In this document: positions 9,931-19,447 of the stretch, piece by piece
How the letters are laid out: each line of letters begins with the position of its first letter
How positions within the stretch are numbered: position 1 is the first letter of the stretch
Program-made: the position numbers and the translations under genes
Notes under the pieces: generated by a model
The model's input: the letters and a program-made list of their open reading frames with translations, nothing else
The model's database searches: none
Told to the model about the DNA's origin: nothing
NCBI RefSeq assembly: GCF_003402575.1
Contig: NZ_BGZJ01000001.1
Coordinates: forward strand, 682,001 to 746,000
From: Mesosutterella multiformis
GTDB taxonomy: Bacteria; Pseudomonadota; Gammaproteobacteria; Burkholderiales; Burkholderiaceae_F
Length of the DNA stretch: 64,000 nucleotides
Direction of reading: 5' to 3'

Positions 9931-12900
9931 TCAGAGCAGCACGCGGTCGATACCGCCTTCCTGAACAGCGTTCAGGAACTTCTGAGACCAGTCGTCACCG
10001 TAGGCCTGGCGGGCCAGTTCAACCGCGAGGAATTCGGTCTGGGTCTTTGCCTGGGTCTCGTAGCGGGAGAGGCCCTGGAAGCAGCCCGGGCAGGTCGTGA
10101 GCACCTTGACATCCCCCTGGAAGTCTCCGCCCTTCTCGCCGCAGACCTGATCACGGGCGTCGCGGATACTCTTTTCCTTCCCGAACCGGACCTGATTCGC
10201 GATATCCGGGCGTCCGACAGCGAACGTGCCGGATTCGCCGCAGCAGCGGTCCGTGAGCAGGATCGAGCTGTCATCCTCAGGTTTCAGCAGGTTGGAGATG
10301 ATTCCCATGGAGTTCACGGGCATCGGGTTGTGGCACGGAGCGTGGTACAGGTACCGGGTTCCGTGGGCGCCTCCGACATGGAAGCCTTTCTCTGCGAGGT
10401 ACTCGTGGATATCAACGAGACGGCTTCCCGGGAAGATCTCCTCCAGGTGATAGTCCTTCAGCTGCTTCATGCAGGTGCCGCAGGAAATCAGAATGGTCTT
10501 CACATCGAGATAGTTCAGGGTGTTCGCCATACGGTGGAAGATCACCTTGTTATCCGTCACGATGCGGCTGTTTTCAATCGGCATGCCGTTTCCGCGCATC
10601 GGATAGCCGCAGCACATGAACTGCGGCGGAAGCACGGTCTGGACACCGGCGTTCCAGAGCAGGCTGAGGCAGGCAAGACCGATTTCCGGGAACAGGCGGT
10701 CATTGCCGCAGCCCGGGAAGTAGAAGACCGCTTCCGCGTCCTCACTCGTCGTCTTCGGATTGCGGATCACCGGGACCGTGGTGGAGTCGGTGATGTCCAG
10801 CATATGACGAAGCGTGTTATGGGCACGGGGCTTCGGCAGCTTCCGGTTCACGAGCATGAAGAGCTCGCGCTTCTTGGTCGGGAAACCCGTGGTCGGCGTC
10901 GGATTCTTCATGGAATGCGCCGTGGCAGCGCGTGCCGCGTCAGAGGCGAGGCGTTCCGCCACAAAACCGAGATCCACGAGCACCGTGCGGGCGAGCTTGA
11001 TGGAGGTTGGGTTCTGCAGCCTGAGGAACTCCATGCCGGCCTTTTTCGCGAAGTTGCCGCGATGGTAGCCCTGGGCCGAGAGGAAGTTCCGGATCTTGAT
11101 CGTCACGTCACCGAAATTGATCTTCACCGGGCAGGGCGGCAGGCACCGCATGCAGACCGTGCAGTGATCGCCAAGGTCCGCGAGCTCATCCATATGACGC
11201 TTCGAGAGACCGCGGCGGGTCTGCTCTTCGTAGAGGTAGGCCTCGATCAGAAGCGATGTGGCAATGATCTTGTTTCTCGGCGAATAGAGCAGGTTGGCGT
11301 TCGGCTGATGCGTCGTACAGGCGTGCTTGCACTTGCCGCAGCGCAGGCAGTTCTTGATGGAGTCCGCAATATCCTGCAGATCGTTCTTCTGCATGAGGAG
11401 CGACTCGGCGCGCAGCAGATGGAAGCTAGGCGTGAAGGCGATATCGAGTCCCGCGCTGTGGCGCAGCTTGCCGCGGTTGAAGAGGCCGTGCGGGTCCACC
11501 TTGTCGAGGTACTCGTGGAAGGGTTTCAGCTCTTCATCCGACATGAAGGCGATCTTTGTCATGCCGATACCGTGTTCGCCCGAAATCGAGCCGCCGAGGC
11601 TCTTCGCGACACGCATCACCATATCGACGCCCTTATAGGCTTCGGCCATCATGTCAGGATCATCGGAATGCACCGGAATATTGGTGTGCACGTTGCCGTC
11701 GCCCGCATGCATATGAAGCGCGATGAAGAGGCGTTTCCTCAGGATCCGATTGTGGATGTCATCAACCGCCTTGCGGATATCGGAGAAGTCTTCACGGATC
11801 AGGAGTTTCTGCAGGGCATCCTTGACTTCGCGGCTCCAGGACACAACGAGCGAGTGATCCAGCAGGAAGTCACGGATCTGTTCGTGACCGGTCTCCGATT
11901 CGGGCAGATTGATGCCGATCGAGGCCGCTTCCTCGCGCACGGTGTCAGCCGTGGTTTCGAAGTTATCGAGCAGCCAGGTCCAGCCGGTCTTCGCGTTGTC
12001 GAGAATCTTATTGATGTTGCCGAGGTAGTCCGACCGGACTTCCTCAAGCGGCATTTCCATGCGTTCAGCCGCTTCGCGGAACGTGTTCGGCGCGTTGAGG
12101 TACTTCTGAACCTCAGTCACCATGTCGAGCTTATTGCGGATCGAGTGCTGGATATTGAAGAATTCGCACGCGTTCGTGTATTCGCCGAGCCGCTTCATCG
12201 GGATCACGACGTCTTCATTCAGCTTGAAGGCGTTCGTGTGGCGGCTGATGGCGGCGGTTCTTGCGCGTTCATTCCAGAACTGCTTTCTCTTTTCCGGTGT
12301 CTTCGCGATAAAGGCTTCGCCCTCGCGGCTGCGGCAGATATCAGCGACCTGCTGGGTCAGCCGGTCGAGCGCCTCTTCGTTATCCGACACGATGTCGCCC
12401 ACGATCACCATCTTCGGGTTGCGGCCCGTGAGGCTCTTCACCGGGTACTCAACCGCCTTCAGATAACGCTCGTCGAGATGCTCGAGGCCTGCGAGCATGA
12501 CGCCTTCCGGATGGGGATCCAGAAGCGTGGTGATCGCGAGAATGGCTTCGCCTGCGACACTCGCGGAGCCATAGAACTCGAGACACACCGTGCGGCCGAA
12601 TTTCGGCAGACGGTGCAGGATCCAGCGGGCGGACGTGATAATGCCGTCGCAGCCTTCCTTCTGCACGCCAGGCAGTCCCTGCAGGTACTTATTCGAAACA
12701 TCCTTGCCGAGACCGGGCTTGCGGAACAGGGGACCCGAGAGATTCAGCGTTTCACGGCTCAGCACCTTCGCCTTATCGGGATCCTCGCGGCCGTCCTTCA
12801 CGACGACCTCAAACACCACGTGCTCCTGGCGGTGGATCTTGCCGAGATTGTGATTCACGCGGGTGACTTCAAGCCAGTTGCCGTCCGCGTTCACCATGCG

Positions 12901-13833
12901 CCACCAGGCGAGGTTATCAATCGCGGTGCCCCAGAGCACGGCCTTCTTGCCGCCGGAGTTTTCCGCGATGTTGCCGCCTACGCAGGAGCTGTGGGCGGAA
13001 GCGGGGTCAACCGCGAAGACCCAGTGATTCTCATCGGCGCGCTCGGCGATACGCTTCGTGACGACACCGGCGCCCGTGAAGATTGTCGGCACCGGTTCAG
13101 CAACGCCCGGCAGGGTCTTCATTTCAACCTGAGACATCGTCGTGAACTTTTCCATGTTCATGACGGCGGTCATCTCAGAGAGCGGCACGGCGCCGCCCGT
13201 GTAGCCGGTGCCGCCGCCTCGGCCGATCAGCGTGAGACCCAGGCTGTCGCAGGCCCGGACGAGCCCCGGAATCTCTTTCTCTTCATCCGGATAAAGCACC
13301 ACGATCGGGTAGGCGACTCGCCAGTCCGTTGCGTCAGTGACGTGAGCCGAGCGGGCATACGCGTCGAATCGGATATTGCGGCGGCGGGTGTACTTGGAGA
13401 GCGTCTTCGCGATCTCCTCACGCTTGAGCTTGAGATCAACAAAATGCTTTTCAAACCTCGCCACAGCGGCTGACGCCAGTTCAATCAGCTCTCCCACAGA
13501 TTCGTTCAGCGCGTTATCCGTGAGATCGCGGCGCTTATTCACTTCGGAGAGACGGTGACGCATGGCTTCGATCAGAAGCTGGCGGCGATGCGGATCCTGC
13601 AGCAGATCCTCTTCAAGATACGGGTTGCGGATCACCACCCAGATATCACCGAGCACTTCGTAGAGCATCCGGGAGCTTCTTCCGGTGCGGATCTGCGGTC
13701 TCAGTTCACAGAGCTTTTTCCAGGCATCGGAGCCCAGAAGCTTTCCCACGACTTCCTTGTCAGAGAAGGACGTGTAGTTATAGGGGATTTCTCTTTGACG
13801 CTGTAGCTGAATGCTCGAATTTTCTGCTGGCAT
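9931..13833 (-). CDS. DUF3683 FAD-binding / Fe-S oxidoreductase (D-lactate dehydrogenase-like fusion)
   Basis: 1300 residues, one uninterrupted frame. The N-terminal ~150 residues match the DUF3683 extension ([12 protein letters not shown]). Next is an FAD-binding type-4 domain with [16 protein letters not shown] near 220 and the FAD-oxidase C-terminal domain with [16 protein letters not shown] and [12 protein letters not shown]. The last third is a GlpC-like module. Its two iron-sulfur motifs are [13 protein letters not shown] and [15 protein letters not shown] domains follow ([35 protein letters not shown]). Related proteins oxidise 2-hydroxy acids such as D-lactate and pass electrons to quinone. 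The substrate here is inferred only. No signal peptide is seen; it is probably cytoplasmic and membrane-associated. Confidence 0.88.
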   Translation of the reverse strand: MPAENSSIQLQRQREIPYNYTSFSDKEVVGKLLGSDAWKKLCELRPQIRTGRSSRMLYEVLGDIWVVIRNPYLEEDLLQDPHRRQLLIEAMRHRLSEVNKRRDLTDNALNESVGELIELASAAVARFEKHFVDLKLKREEIAKTLSKYTRRRNIRFDAYARSAHVTDATDWRVAYPIVVLYPDEEKEIPGLVRACDSLGLTLIGRGGGTGYTGGAVPLSEMTAVMNMEKFTTMSQVEMKTLPGVAEPVPTIFTGAGVVTKRIAERADENHWVFAVDPASAHSSCVGGNIAENSGGKKAVLWGTAIDNLAWWRMVNADGNWLEVTRVNHNLGKIHRQEHVVFEVVVKDGREDPDKAKVLSRETLNLSGPLFRKPGLGKDVSNKYLQGLPGVQKEGCDGIITSARWILHRLPKFGRTVCLEFYGSASVAGEAILAITTLLDPHPEGVMLAGLEHLDERYLKAVEYPVKSLTGRNPKMVIVGDIVSDNEEALDRLTQQVADICRSREGEAFIAKTPEKRKQFWNERARTAAISRHTNAFKLNEDVVIPMKRLGEYTNACEFFNIQHSIRNKLDMVTEVQKYLNAPNTFREAAERMEMPLEEVRSDYLGNINKILDNAKTGWTWLLDNFETTADTVREEAASIGINLPESETGHEQIRDFLLDHSLVVSWSREVKDALQKLLIREDFSDIRKAVDDIHNRILRKRLFIALHMHAGDGNVHTNIPVHSDDPDMMAEAYKGVDMVMRVAKSLGGSISGEHGIGMTKIAFMSDEELKPFHEYLDKVDPHGLFNRGKLRHSAGLDIAFTPSFHLLRAESLLMQKNDLQDIADSIKNCLRCGKCKHACTTHQPNANLLYSPRNKIIATSLLIEAYLYEEQTRRGLSKRHMDELADLGDHCTVCMRCLPPCPVKINFGDVTIKIRNFLSAQGYHRGNFAKKAGMEFLRLQNPTSIKLARTVLVDLGFVAERLASDAARAATAHSMKNPTPTTGFPTKKRELFMLVNRKLPKPRAHNTLRHMLDITDSTTVPVIRNPKTTSEDAEAVFYFPGCGNDRLFPEIGLACLSLLWNAGVQTVLPPQFMCCGYPMRGNGMPIENSRIVTDNKVIFHRMANTLNYLDVKTILISCGTCMKQLKDYHLEEIFPGSRLVDIHEYLAEKGFHVGGAHGTRYLYHAPCHNPMPVNSMGIISNLLKPEDDSSILLTDRCCGESGTFAVGRPDIANQVRFGKEKSIRDARDQVCGEKGGDFQGDVKVLTTCPGCFQGLSRYETQAKTQTEFLAVELARQAYGDDWSQKFLNAVQEGGIDRVLL

Positions 13834-14116
13834 TATTAGGGTCTCGCGAGATAAATAGTCCCGGACCGCCGGTATCGGGGACCGTCGGAAGATATGCCCG
13901 GGATCTGCAGTTGTTTTTCTCTGGCAGGAAGATCAGTTCCTGTCTTTCGTGTGCTGTTTTTGAACGCTTTTTATCGCACTGCAATTTAAACATAGCAGTT
14001 TTTGCAACACGGGTGGGTTAGCCGGAAGTCGTAAAACGTATAAAAGTATATACATTCCAACTTTGATTAAATTTGCGGTACACTTTCCTCCACATCTCCG
14101 CAAACTGGAAAAATTT
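13834..14116. promoter_or_regulatory. Divergent intergenic region between the FAD/Fe-S oxidoreductase gene and ilvA
   Basis: 283 bases that must hold the promoters of both divergent genes. The ilvA-proximal 90 bases are AT-rich (TATAAA-like at 14040, TACACT-like near 14079), but I cannot assign a convincing -35/-10 pair. I see no leader peptide, attenuator or riboswitch fold. Confidence 0.4.
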
Positions 14117-15649
14117 ATGCTCGCTCAAGAATATCTTCGTCGAATCCTGAAAGCCCGCGTCTACGACGTCGCGCAGGAAACGCCTCTCGACTACGCCGTG
14201 CACCTGTCTGAAAAACTCGATAACAAGGTGCTTCTGAAGCGCGAGGATCTGCAGCCGGTTTTTTCCTTCAAGCTGCGGGGGGCCTATAACCGCATGGTGC
14301 ATCTGACGGCTGAGGAAAAGGCCCGCGGCGTGATCACGGCGTCAGCCGGCAACCACGCTCAGGGTGTGGCCCTCGCGGCAAGCCGCCTGAAGTGCCGCGC
14401 CGTGATCTGCATGCCGATCACGGCTCCTTCCGTCAAAGTGGAAGCCGTGAAGCGCTTCGGCGGCAAGTATGTTGAGGTCGTGCAGGAAGGGCGCTCATTC
14501 ACAGAGTCAGCGGACTGCGCGGCGCGCCTGCAGCGCGAGCGGAACCTTGTTTTTGTTCACCCCTTCAATGACCCAGATGTGATCGCGGGGCAGGGCACCA
14601 TCGCGATGGAAATCCTCCATCAGTACCAGCCTTCTGACGGTGACCAGATCGACGCGGTCTTCTGCGCGATCGGCGGCGGCGGACTGATTTCCGGCATCGC
14701 GACCTACATCAAGTCGCTTTACCCCGGCATCCAGGTGATCGGTGTGCAGACGAAGGACTCCTGCGCGATGAAGAAGTCGATCGACGCGGGACATCCGGTG
14801 GATCTTTCACAGGTCGGTCTCTTCTCGGATGGTACCGCGGTGAAGGCGGTGGGCGATGAGACCTTCCGCGTCTGCAGCGAGTATGTGGATGACATCGTTC
14901 TCGTCGATTCGGACGAAGTGTGCGCGGCCATCAAGGACATTTTTGATGACACCCGCTCGATCGTTGAACCCGCGGGCGCGCTCGGTGTCGCCGGCGCCAA
15001 GGCCTGGGCCCGCCACAACAACATCACCGGAAAGACGCTTGTCGCGATCAACAGCGGCGCGAATATGAATTTCGAGCGTCTGCGCTTCGTGACGGAACGC
15101 GCCGCCATGGGTGAAGAGAAAGAGGCGATGTACGCGGTGACGATTCCGGAAGAGCGGGGTTCGTACCGCAAGTTCTGCCACCTGATCGGTGACCGCGCGG
15201 TGACGGAGTTCAATTACCGCATTTCCGATAAGCACGTGGCGCAGATTTTCGTCGGCATTCAGACGAAGAGCCCGGGTGACGCGGATAACCTGCTCTCCCT
15301 CTTCACGAAGGCCGGGCTTAAGAGCCTGAACCTCACGCATGATGAGCTGACGAAACTGCATATCCGTCACATGGTGGGCGGCAAGAGCCCGCTCGCCGTG
15401 AATGAGCGGCTCTTCCGGTTTGAGTTCCCGGAATACCCGGGCGCTCTGCTGCGGTTCCTCACGACGATGAATCCGGACTGGAACATCTCACTCTTCCACT
15501 ACCGCAATAACGGCTCTGACTACGGCCGTGTTCTGGTGGGTATTCAGGTGCCGCCAGAGGATGATGAACGCTTCCATAAGTTCCTTGAGAAGCTGGGCTA
15601 CCCGTATGTCGATGAGTCCCAGAACCCGGTCTATAAGCTGTTCCTCTGA
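14117..15649 (+). CDS. ilvA: Threonine ammonia-lyase, biosynthetic
   Basis: 510 residues. This PLP enzyme converts threonine to 2-oxobutanoate, the first step to isoleucine. The PLP lysine is Lys52 in PVFSFKLRGAYN; the phosphate loop GGGGLISG and SAGNHAQGVALAAS are present. The C-terminal third (about 330-510) holds two ACT-like regulatory domains (PEERGSYRKFCHLIG, FPEYPGALLRFL), as in the isoleucine-inhibited enzyme, so feedback control is expected. I chose ATG 14117, seven bases after GGA; an in-frame TTG at 14063 gives an untypical N-terminus. It is a single gene ending at the terminator at 15674. Confidence 0.95.
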   Translation: MLAQEYLRRILKARVYDVAQETPLDYAVHLSEKLDNKVLLKREDLQPVFSFKLRGAYNRMVHLTAEEKARGVITASAGNHAQGVALAASRLKCRAVICMPITAPSVKVEAVKRFGGKYVEVVQEGRSFTESADCAARLQRERNLVFVHPFNDPDVIAGQGTIAMEILHQYQPSDGDQIDAVFCAIGGGGLISGIATYIKSLYPGIQVIGVQTKDSCAMKKSIDAGHPVDLSQVGLFSDGTAVKAVGDETFRVCSEYVDDIVLVDSDEVCAAIKDIFDDTRSIVEPAGALGVAGAKAWARHNNITGKTLVAINSGANMNFERLRFVTERAAMGEEKEAMYAVTIPEERGSYRKFCHLIGDRAVTEFNYRISDKHVAQIFVGIQTKSPGDADNLLSLFTKAGLKSLNLTHDELTKLHIRHMVGGKSPLAVNERLFRFEFPEYPGALLRFLTTMNPDWNISLFHYRNNGSDYGRVLVGIQVPPEDDERFHKFLEKLGYPYVDESQNPVYKLFL

Positions 15650-15673
15650 GATCCGGTTTCACTGAAAAGAAAA

Positions 15674-15704
15674 GAGCAGTTCATGACTGAACTGCTCTTT
15701 TTTT
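15674..15704. terminator. Terminator between ilvA and the end of the cell-shape operon
   Basis: A perfect 10-base-pair stem (GAGCAGTTCA / TGAACTGCTC) with a four-base loop is followed by TTTTTTT for ilvA. The reverse side (AAAAGAAAAG on the plus strand) is U-rich in the reverse transcript, so it can also end the mre operon. Confidence 0.87.
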
Positions 15705-15727
15705 AGGCATTGCTTCCGGACAGAGGA

Positions 15728-15943
15728 TTAATCATCCACGAGCACAATGTTCCCGGAATCATCCTCAAAGACTTTGTAGTCCCACTTTTTATGTCCGCTC
15801 ATGTCTTCAAGCCAGGCCGCGCGGGGCAGACCGTACTCGTCCTCATAAGCCGTGATGAACTGCTGAGCCTCATAGGGAGTGGCGAAATTTTCCTCAAAGT
15901 CGCCGTAGTCCACGATGACCTGGGTTACCGTGTCGCGTCTCAT
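15728..15943 (-). CDS. Small acidic protein of unknown function, coupled to the M20 peptidase gene
   Basis: 71 residues, strongly acidic and rich in aromatic residues, ending in VFEDDSGNIVLVDD. No signal peptide or membrane helix is visible. The predicted pattern is mixed alpha/beta. Its ATG overlaps the stop of the M20 peptidase gene by four bases (ATGA), the usual sign of translational coupling, and it is the last gene before the shared terminator. I do not recognise the family. Confidence 0.65.
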   Translation of the reverse strand: MRRDTVTQVIVDYGDFEENFATPYEAQQFITAYEDEYGLPRAAWLEDMSGHKKWDYKVFEDDSGNIVLVDD

Positions 15944-17385
15944 GCTTCCTCCGGAATAGATGCGGCGAGGTATCCGACCGCGGCAATGAATTTCTCGGTA
16001 TAGGCGAGGTCAAGACTTTCGTCAGCGTTATGAGCGTTGGAGCCCGGTCCAAGCACGCCGGTTACGGCGAACTGGGCTCTCGGGAACTGCGCCTCAAAGA
16101 GATTCAGAATCGGAATGGAGCCGCCTTCGCCGATCCGCATGGCGGGCTTTCCCCAGAGCGCCTTTGAGCTCTCGTCACAGGCACTGCGGAACCAGTCCGC
16201 CTCGGATGGCGCATTCCAGCCCGGGAGCGCGTCACCGCCCGCGATAGAAACTACCGCGTTGAACGGAGGATCCGTGAGCAGCTTCTTCTGAAGCGCGGGG
16301 AGAATGTTTTCCGTCTTCGCGGTTGGCGGCAGACGGAAGGAGAGACGAAGGGTCGTATCCGAGCGCAGTGAGTTGCCCGCCATGCTGAGCGGCGGGAGAC
16401 CGGCCGCGCCGGTGACAGAAAGCGTGGGTTTCCAGCAGCGGGCGATCAGGGCTTCCTCTGTGCCGCGGCACCGGGACTGCACGGAACCATTCGGGCCTTC
16501 AGCCCACGGGAATTCGCTGATGAAGCCGTCGCCTAGCACTTCAGCCGTTTTCTTCATATCGTCCATCCGGTTCGAGGGGATTTCAACATTGAAGGCCGGA
16601 TCCAGAATGGCGCCCGTACGGGGATCCTGAATGCGGTCAAGGAGAATCCTCAGAACGTCGAACGAACTCGGCACCACGCCGCTCGCCGTGCCGGAATGCA
16701 TGCCCTGGCGGAGCACCCGGACGTTGAGATCGATCGCGCAGGCGCCGCGAAGCGAGGATGTGAGCCAGAGCTGTTCATAGTTTCCGGCACCGGAGTCGAG
16801 CACGCAGACAAGACGGGGGCTGCCGAAGCGTGCGGCGTTCTTCTTCAGATAGTGCTCGAGGTCGTTCGAGCCGGATTCCTCACGGGTCTCAATCAGGCCG
16901 ACCGCTCTGGGGTGCGGAATGCCGGCATCCTCCAGGGCGCGGATCGCGGTGAGCGCCGCGTAAACCGAATAGCCGTCGTCCGAGCAGCCGCGGCCGTAGA
17001 GCTTCCCGTCGCGGACGACAGGCGTAAAGGGGCCGAGCCCTTCGCTCCAGCCGGTCGCGGGCGGCTGCTTATCCAGGTGACCGTAGAAGAAAACCGTATC
17101 CTCTTCGCGGCCGGCATAAAGTCCGGTGCCGGGAACCGAGAAGATGAGAGCCGGCGTACGGCCGGGTTCCTGCTGCACATCGTAAGTGCCGCGAGGCAGC
17201 ATCCGGGTGCCCCAGGCAGCCGCCTCGCGGCAGACTTCATTGAGGATGCCGTGCTTCTCCCACTCCGGATCAAAATCCGTGGAGAGGGATTCACGGGAAA
17301 CAAAGGTTTTGAGCGCAGGCAGTGTTTCTGCGTTCCAGATCCGGGAGGCAGCCTCCCGGAGTTTATTCATATCCATAGTTGCCAT
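15940..17385 (-). CDS. M20 family metallopeptidase (carnosinase/dipeptidase-like)
   Basis: 481 residues. All expected metal-site elements of M20 di-zinc peptidases are seen: FYGHLDKQPP (His and catalytic Asp), GRGCSDDGYS (bridging Asp), ETREESGS (catalytic Glu pair), CVLDSG (Asp) and the distal NAHNADES (His). The dimerisation insert starts near LTSSLRGACAIDLNVRV. These enzymes cleave di- and oligopeptides or related amides. No signal peptide, so cytoplasmic. The gene follows rlpA by 20 bases on the same strand, so it is probably the penultimate gene of the cell-shape operon. A role in murein peptide breakdown is possible but unsupported. Confidence 0.88.
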   Translation of the reverse strand: MATMDMNKLREAASRIWNAETLPALKTFVSRESLSTDFDPEWEKHGILNEVCREAAAWGTRMLPRGTYDVQQEPGRTPALIFSVPGTGLYAGREEDTVFFYGHLDKQPPATGWSEGLGPFTPVVRDGKLYGRGCSDDGYSVYAALTAIRALEDAGIPHPRAVGLIETREESGSNDLEHYLKKNAARFGSPRLVCVLDSGAGNYEQLWLTSSLRGACAIDLNVRVLRQGMHSGTASGVVPSSFDVLRILLDRIQDPRTGAILDPAFNVEIPSNRMDDMKKTAEVLGDGFISEFPWAEGPNGSVQSRCRGTEEALIARCWKPTLSVTGAAGLPPLSMAGNSLRSDTTLRLSFRLPPTAKTENILPALQKKLLTDPPFNAVVSIAGGDALPGWNAPSEADWFRSACDESSKALWGKPAMRIGEGGSIPILNLFEAQFPRAQFAVTGVLGPGSNAHNADESLDLAYTEKFIAAVGYLAASIPEEA

Positions 17386-17405
17386 CTGCTCCTTGAATGA
17401 CAGGA

Positions 17406-18320
17406 TTAGCGCTGGGTCGCAAAGGCCGGACCGCCGATGATGCCGGCGATGCGGTGAGCCTCAGCCGTGGCGCGCTCGTGCGTCAGGTTGGCGCCGACGA
17501 GAACCCGGTAGAGCGAATCAGAAGACTGAACGATGCGGGTAGTGGCAGTCCGTCCGCCGCTTGCGGCGGACAGCATCGCTTCGGTATGGGCGGACCAGGC
17601 GCGGGCATTGTCAGGACTCGAGAAAGCCCCGACCTGCACCGACCAGAGCATGCTCGGGCGGTCGCGGGTGATCCGCTGATCGCGTTCGGTGCCAGCGGTT
17701 TCCTGCGTCACCGGGATAGTGCTCGAAGCAATATCCGTGCGGTTCCAGGTGCCGGCCGCGATTTCCGCCATCGTGATCCGCTCCACTTCGACCCGGGCCG
17801 TTCCTTTGACAGCATACCCCAGGCGCTTTGCCGCCTCGTAGGAGAGGTCAATAATTCGGTCCCCGTAGAACGGGCCCCGGTCATTGATGCGGATGATCAT
17901 CGAGCGGCCGTTTTCCAGATTGGTGACGCGGGCGTAGCTCGGAAGCTCCATGGTCTTATGGGCTGCGGAGACAGAATACATGTCGAAGACTTCGCCATTC
18001 GATGTCTTCTTGCCGTGGAACTGCTTGCCGTACCAGGAGGCGATGCCGCGCTCACGCATCGGTTTGTCACCGGTGATCGGGACATAGTGACGGCCGAGCA
18101 CGGTGTAAGGCCGGTTGGCGCCGCGGGCCGGTTTCTCGACCCGGGGCACAGAACCCTGCTCGGTGATGGCGGGGGCCGTGCCGGGAGCGGACGGCGGAAG
18201 AATCTCAGGGCCGCGGGATGACGGGCTGCTTCCGGAAGAAGACTGCGGGGCGTGGGTGGTAGAGCAGGCTGCAAGCAAAGCCACAAGCGCGGTCGCAATA
18301 AAAATTCTTCCGAAAGACAT
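17406..18320 (-). CDS. rlpA: Septal-ring lytic transglycosylase RlpA, lipoprotein
   Basis: 304 residues. The signal peptide ends at the lipobox LLAAC (Cys19). A serine/proline-rich linker follows, then the double-psi beta-barrel domain (about 95-190) with ERGIASWYGKQFHGKKTSNG and IIRINDRGPF, including the catalytic-type Asp of RlpA. A C-terminal SPOR domain (SVQVGAFSSPDNARA and YRVLVGA) binds denuded glycan at the septum. The protein cleaves peptide-free peptidoglycan strands. The gene starts two bases after the rodA stop and has an AAGGA ribosome site within the rodA end. Confidence 0.94.
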   Translation of the reverse strand: MSFGRIFIATALVALLAACSTTHAPQSSSGSSPSSRGPEILPPSAPGTAPAITEQGSVPRVEKPARGANRPYTVLGRHYVPITGDKPMRERGIASWYGKQFHGKKTSNGEVFDMYSVSAAHKTMELPSYARVTNLENGRSMIIRINDRGPFYGDRIIDLSYEAAKRLGYAVKGTARVEVERITMAEIAAGTWNRTDIASSTIPVTQETAGTERDQRITRDRPSMLWSVQVGAFSSPDNARAWSAHTEAMLSAASGGRTATTRIVQSSDSLYRVLVGANLTHERATAEAHRIAGIIGGPAFATQR

Positions 18321-18322
18321 GA

Positions 18323-19447
18323 CTAGTCGTCCTTATATTTTTTGTTTGCCGATATGGCCATCAGCATTCCGGTGCAGGTGGCGAGAGTGATAAGCGCCGT
18401 GCCGCCGTAGCTCATGAAGGGCAGCGGCACACCGACCACCGGCAGAATGCCGCTCACCATGCCCATGTTCACAAAAGTGTACGTGAAGAAGATGACGGTG
18501 ATGGCGCCGGCGAGAAGCTTCGAGAAAGTATTCGACGCGTTGATGGCGATCTTCATCGAAAGCACGATGAGGGTGAAGTACATCACGAGAAGGAAGAGAT
18601 TCCCGATCAGACCGAACTCCTCAGAGAAAACCGCGAAGAGGAAGTCACTCGTACGCTCCGGAATGAAGTCGAGGTGAGCCTGTGTGCCTTCCATCCAGCC
18701 CTTGCCGAAAACGCCGCCTGAGCCGATCGCGATCAGCGCCTGAAGGGTGTGGAAACCTTTGCCGAGCGGGTCAGACGTCGGATCAATCAGAGTCAGCACG
18801 CGCTGGCGCTGATAGTCGTGGAGGAGGAAGTTCCAGATGAGAGGCAGCGAGGCGAGCCCGGAGCCGACCATGATGAGAATCCACTTCCATGGGAGCCCCG
18901 CGAAGAAGACCACCGAGAGGCCGGCCGCGGCGACCAGAATGGCAGTGCCGAGGTCAGGCTGCTTCATGATCAGCGCCACCGGGATTCCGATGATCAGGAA
19001 CGCGATCGCGAAGTCCTTGGGAGAGGTCTGATCCTGGCGGCTGTGGAAGTACCAGGCAAGCATCATCGGGAGCGCGACCTTCATCAGTTCCGAAGGCTGG
19101 ATCTGGGTGATGCCGATATTGAGCCAGCGGGTCGCGCCTTTGATCGTGGTGCCGATCACCAGCGTCGCGAGAAGCAGGAAGACACCGAACGCGTAAAGCG
19201 GCACCGCGAGCTTCATCAGGTACCGCGGGTGTACGTTCGCGAAAAGAATCAGCACGAAGAAAGCGATCAGGATGTTCCGGGCCTGGTCCGCGACTCGCCA
19301 CGGGTAGCTGTAGCCCGCGGAGAACAGCGTCATGAAGCCCGTGAGCGTCAGAATGGCGACGACGATCGCGAGTCCGAAATTCATCCTTGAAAGCCGCTCA
19401 AGGAACGATATCCACAGTCTGCGGACGGTCTGGAAATCTCCGGTCAT
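18323..19447 (-). CDS. rodA: Peptidoglycan glycosyltransferase RodA
   Basis: 374 residues with about ten membrane helices, a SEDS-family polymerase that makes glycan strands for sidewall elongation with PBP2. Family motifs: GATRWLNIGITQIQPSELMKV, MKQPDLGTAILVA, ERTSDFLFAVFSEEFG, and the late VGVPLPFMSYGGT. The start overlaps the mrdA stop by four bases, so the two partners are translationally coupled. Confidence 0.97.
   Translation of the reverse strand: MTGDFQTVRRLWISFLERLSRMNFGLAIVVAILTLTGFMTLFSAGYSYPWRVADQARNILIAFFVLILFANVHPRYLMKLAVPLYAFGVFLLLATLVIGTTIKGATRWLNIGITQIQPSELMKVALPMMLAWYFHSRQDQTSPKDFAIAFLIIGIPVALIMKQPDLGTAILVAAAGLSVVFFAGLPWKWILIMVGSGLASLPLIWNFLLHDYQRQRVLTLIDPTSDPLGKGFHTLQALIAIGSGGVFGKGWMEGTQAHLDFIPERTSDFLFAVFSEEFGLIGNLFLLVMYFTLIVLSMKIAINASNTFSKLLAGAITVIFFTYTFVNMGMVSGILPVVGVPLPFMSYGGTALITLATCTGMLMAISANKKYKDD

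Noticed and set aside
10330-13473. 1047-residue open frame antisense to the FAD/Fe-S oxidoreductase gene
   Set aside because: It mirrors the codon bias of the true gene (GC-rich third positions remove stops on the other strand), has His/Arg/Val-rich low-information sequence and no recognisable domain or ribosome site.
13977-14004. ACTGC...GCAGT followed by TTTT, a possible terminator upstream of ilvA
   Set aside because: Only five pairs with a long loop, and no gene ends there on that strand.
16696-17400. 234-residue forward open frame over the M20 peptidase gene
   Set aside because: Shadow; the reverse-strand peptidase has a full metal site and operon context.
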